From the NCBI GenBank assembly GCA_948470475.1, contig OX419339.1:5277611-5341610 (forward strand): 64,000 nucleotides of DNA, given 5' to 3'. Below, in pieces: positions 60,901-64,000 of this stretch (position 1 is its first letter; each line of letters starts with the position of its first letter). The notes below the pieces were generated by a model. It worked only from the letters and a program-made list of their open reading frames with translations. It did not search any database and had not been told where the DNA came from. A program made the translations under genes and the position numbers. Source of the stretch: Galaxea fascicularis. Taxonomy: Eukaryota > Cnidaria > Anthozoa > Scleractinia > Euphylliidae.

Positions 60901-63590
60901 GTGGGTTGCCTGTTGAAGGCTGCTTGTCGGATACACTGGGGAAGACGTCAAAGCCAATGGCATACCACAGACGGAAGGCATGCGGGCGGCAAGGTCTTTT
61001 AGAAAATAATTAAAGATCAGCTGATGATCGCACCGTGGTGACACTGAAGCCTGACTGCTGCGAATACAGCTGGCAGGATATCTGGTTTATTGCTGTAAGA
61101 AAGTTTTAATTTATAATGGTAATTGAACTAAGTGGAGTGCAATTTGGGAATAAATTGTATTGTTGGGAGCCAATCAGATTTCATGAATGACGAGTGATTT
61201 CAAAATGTGTGTAGTAAGTTATGAAATCACAAGAGCCGCGCGAGTGGCCACACATAATAATAATAACATAATAACATAATAGTAATAATGATAACGATAA
61301 CGATAATAATAATAATAATATTTTAATAATAATAACTTTATTTAAGGAGGCTCGAAAGGGTTTTTCATTGATGTAGTGTTTGCGAAACGATGAAAGATTA
61401 CAAAGAAGGATATTTAATGGTGTAGGCAAACTATATGTCTCCTTGCAACTTTATTGTTGGGCTATATTTTAAGGGTGCTTGTGACGTCATATCAGTTACC
61501 ATGGCAACGCCCCAGCTTCACAAAAAGGTCCTCTGAATGTCAGTTTTTGTAAATTATCTGAAAAACTAATTCGGTGACCTACCGTTCTTATTTCTTTGTT
61601 GGAAAGCTTTCTAAATTCTTTAACTTTTCAGGAAGTATGAAAAAATTTTTATCTAGCAGAATTCAATGTATTTAAAAACAGCCTTTTATGGCTTACAGAA
61701 AATTCTACTTAATAATTTCCCCCGAAACTTTTACATTTGAAGTGCCATCGTGAATGGTACGTGCATGCAAAAAATCAGGATAGGTCACCGAGCAAAATTT
61801 CGAGCTAAAAACAAGTGTTTTCCGCAGATTTTACTTCCGGTTCTCGTGATTTCACGCAGTATTTAACTTCCGGTGTGCTTGATTTTGATTTATTCAGCTG
61901 ACGCGTGCATCTTAGTTAAGGCGTGTTTAGATTGCACGCGCTCGTGCAGCTAAAAACCCTTCCCAGCCTTCTTAAGTCTGAAATCTTTCTAACCGAGCAC
62001 AGGTTATTGGGGAGACGGTAAATCAAATGAACTATAAATTAACTCAACTCAACTCAACTCAAATCAAATTAAACCATCCCTTTATATGAAGGATACGTAA
62101 ATACTTTTCCTTTGATGTAATAGAAATGCACATTGTAGAAGACGTTTTCTTCTGGTGGCAGTCTATATCCATACTTTTTCAAGACATGGAATGTCAAACA
62201 AAGATAAAAATAAGTAGCAGACTTTCGAGACATAGTACATGAAGTGAGATATCATCGTAGATACGAACGCTTCTGTACTGGTCGAAAAACGACGTTTATA
62301 CCTTTTTCACCCGCAGGTCAATAAATAATTTTCACTCAAATGTATTTGTTCATAACCGCTCGTAACAAGTGACTTGTTACGAGCCAAAGTGGAACTATTT
62401 AGCTCCCAGGGCCCGAACACTAATCCAAAATTGAAAATTAACCGAGAAGTTTATTTTTCTATTCCCAAACGTTGTTCAAGGCTGAAAATTTTTACATTGA
62501 AAGAAACCAATCATGAGAACAAAAAGCAGAATAACAAACTTTCTCCCAAACGTTAGAAAACTGAAACTCAAGTTTACGCTAAACATGGATTAAGTTGATC
62601 GGCTTTCGAACAACCGGGTCCAGTTGGTACAGCAAGTGCACCTTAAGCGTCGCAGAGGTAATGGGTTCGACTCCTGAACATGACTGCTGAATTTTTTCAG
62701 GCTTTCTTTCGATGTTCCATAAGAAGTGTTCACATGATCCCTCATGTCTCTAGCCACTCGCAGTCCAATACATGATTTTCATGCATTACATTTATCACGG
62801 GGCATTGGTGACTAATCTCGGCTAATCTTGATGTCTGGCAAATTACCCACCATAAGTTTCCAGTGTTTTCTTAAATCTTCGTAGCTGGTGAAAGGGCTAT
62901 CCTCTGGTAGCTTATGAGTTATGCTTAGAATTCTTCCTTTTTTTAAACTAAGAAGTAAAAACAAAATAAAACAGTAGAGAAATAGAAAAAAAAGGAGTGA
63001 TTTTAAACATAAATTGGAAGGAGTCTTTCCAGCTGTCTTCCCTTCAAATTAGTAACTGACTGAAACGGTCTGTTTCTGCGGACTGGACTCCGTGACTTTA
63101 AATGCCTTGCAAAATAGAAAACTTACCTCGGTAACACGAAACACAGATCGTCTGAAATAGTTGCATCATTAATCACAGCTTCACTACTGGTGTTAAATTC
63201 GTCCAGTACTCTATTGAAAGCTGTGAAATGTTCGGGCTGGAAGAAAAATAAGCGAAACTGACACAATACCGTTGGCTAAGCTAAAAGTTAAGATGATGAA
63301 AGTTTGTTTTTTTATTTTTAAAAAACATGTTTCTCGGAACGTAAGATGCATTTGAATTATTCCCCATTGAAAAAGATGGTATTACTTGTGCGCACTTTAG
63401 AGGAAAGAGAAAAAACTTTCCAGTACTGTAAGAATTGATGCCAAATTGTATTCACGTTGTTTATATTTTAGAGAGCCAGACTGTATAAACTGTTTGCCTT
63501 ATTGTTTCATGATTACCTTACAGGGCGTCAACTTCAAAGAAAAAGCTTGTAATCCAACGCAGATTTTGTCGCTGATGTTAACTTCTACAA
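57976..63590 (-). CDS. C18orf63: C18orf63-like protein (DUF4708), last seven coding exons, 5' end outside the window
   Basis: Minus-strand exons: 63590-63517, 63236-63127, 62923-62851, 62173-62097, 61081-59851, 59596-59495, 58107-57976. All junctions are GT/AG and in phase; about 599 aa are present. The conserved DUF4708 part shows the family's order of words: ISDKICVGLQAFSLKL, then DLCFVLPS, SPFTSYEDLRKHWKLMYGYR, VFTYPASCIRSS and LAARMPSVCGMPL, as in vertebrate C18orf63. A long Ser/Thr/Pro-rich, probably disordered segment follows (most of the 1.2 kb exon), then a basic PQKKPRPKPR. The last exon encodes WLKQRGIAVKSKDKKSDL, a SAP-like helix-loop-helix, then stop. The family's molecular role is not established; the SAP-like tail suggests nucleic-acid binding (inference). 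Upstream exons must lie right of 64000, since the 63590 exon needs phase from an earlier one. Confidence 0.9.
58294..58690. mobile_element. MITE with CAGGGGCACCCAACG inverted ends
   Basis: CAGGGGCACCCAACG (58294) is exactly inverted at 58676-58690 (CGTTGGGTGCCCCTG). The interior repeats words such as ATTTTCGG and CTGTTCGGA in both orientations. It lies in the last intron of the C18orf63-like gene. Confidence 0.9.
58862..59351. mobile_element. MITE with 21-bp perfect inverted ends and AATTATGC sub-repeats
   Basis: TAGGCATTTATAGATTATGC (58862) is exactly inverted at the right end (to 59351). Both sub-terminal regions carry many spaced ATTATGCT/AATTATGCC words, suggesting a cluster of transposase or host protein binding sites. 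It is in the same intron as the previous element. Confidence 0.9.
61342..61975. mobile_element. TTAA-flanked MITE, full-length copy
   Basis: It is bounded by TTAAGGAGGCTCGAAAGGGT (61342) and ...AAACCCTTCCCAGCCTTCTTAA (to 61975): TTAA at each side and about 24-bp inverted ends. It is 634 bp with no ORF. It is in an intron of the C18orf63-like gene and is the best reference copy in the window. Confidence 0.9.
62039..62066. repeat. AACTC short tandem repeat
   Basis: About five AACTC units followed by variants (AAATC), just beyond the MITE. Confidence 0.85.
62610..62685 (+). ncRNA. tRNA-derived SINE head or tRNA pseudogene (tentative)
   Basis: GTCCAGTTGGTACAGCAAGT and, about 35 bases on, GGGTTCGACTCC match the spacing and sequence of tRNA A and B boxes. 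The acceptor stem is not recognisable, so a functional tRNA is unlikely. It lies in an intron of the C18orf63-like gene. Confidence 0.35.
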
Positions 63591-64000
63591 CTGTATTCAA
63601 ATAAACAAATATATTAATTCAGTTAACTATTTATAGTACAGTCTAGCCAATAACCGATTGAGCTCATGATAACATCGAAAACACAAGTCACACTAATACC
63701 GTCAGTTTGAAGTTTCACAGCAAACATGTAGGTAGCACAATGTGGCATAGTAACAACACTTTGGTCTTCAGCTCTGTTACAAGTTTTCAAAATTCTTTGA
63801 TTGGCGACGCTTAATTGCTTATTAATTATCGCGAGGTGATATTCGCTAACGCGGCCAAGAGAGCTAGGTTTCTTCGTACGGAGGCCTATTAAATGTAATT
63901 CGGAGTCGAAGCGACATGCAGTGTCCTGACCACCCACCCCAGCGCAGCTATTCTCATCATTCCCAAATGGTACTCTTATCCTCCCCCCGGGAAAGTTTTT

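Noticed and set aside
62610..62685. Functional tRNA gene
   Set aside because: The A/B-box words are present but no acceptor stem pairs. Kept only as a possible SINE or pseudogene.
63623..63937. 104-aa minus frame as a possible N-terminal exon of the C18orf63-like gene
   Set aside because: It has no similarity to the family's N-terminal part and no usable donor before the 63590 exon.
1..64000. CRISPR arrays, bacterial operons, rRNA
   Set aside because: No spaced direct repeat array, no polycistronic gene packing and no rRNA words were seen. Gene structure is eukaryotic throughout.

Overview
The window is a stretch of animal nuclear genome, most likely from a coral or other anthozoan. Genes are split by introns with GT/AG boundaries, the DNA is AT-rich, and the intergenic space and introns are full of short terminal-inverted-repeat (MITE-like) and fold-back elements. 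The coral/anthozoan label is an inference from the gene families (a DM-domain gene, a group B Sox gene, an ACP7-type purple acid phosphatase) and the repeat style. No species can be named from the sequence alone. Exon models were built by hand from open frames, splice sites and phase continuity.

Layout, left to right. 1-1.66 kb: a 1.45 kb element with long inverted ends and another palindromic element inside it, then a MITE fragment. 1.73-17.57 kb (+): an eight-exon purple acid phosphatase gene (450 aa, all metal-ligand motifs present). Its second intron holds, on the same strand, a complete two-exon DM-domain (DMRT-type) gene (6893-8033). 17.6-24 kb: a gene-poor stretch. 24.0-24.85 kb (-): an intronless SoxB gene. 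24.9-35.2 kb: a gene-poor stretch. 35.2-43.3 kb: a cluster of unrecognised genes. These are a plus-strand gene starting at 35186, a phase-consistent three-coding-exon minus-strand gene (39341 to 37773), and plus-strand exons at 41.07-43.31 kb.

47.7-52.8 kb: a near-perfect 2.4 kb tandem duplication that includes the 5' flank and part of the first coding exon of a riboflavin transporter gene (SLC52A family, +, 52485-56168). The upstream copy carries a 288-bp deletion that removes the start codon, so it is a promoter-bearing dead fragment. 58.0-63.6 kb (-): the last seven coding exons of a homologue of vertebrate C18orf63 (DUF4708), ending in a SAP-like helix-loop-helix exon. Its 5' end lies beyond the right edge.

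The genes do not form a functional pathway. The points of interest are the nesting of a DMRT gene inside a phosphatase gene 16 kb from a SoxB gene, the young duplication and deletion at the riboflavin transporter, a DUF4708 gene with a SAP-like tail, a conserved 5' motif shared by two unrecognised neighbouring genes, and a family of TTAA-flanked MITEs, one of which abuts the phosphatase start. I found no CRISPR array, bacterial operon or rRNA.
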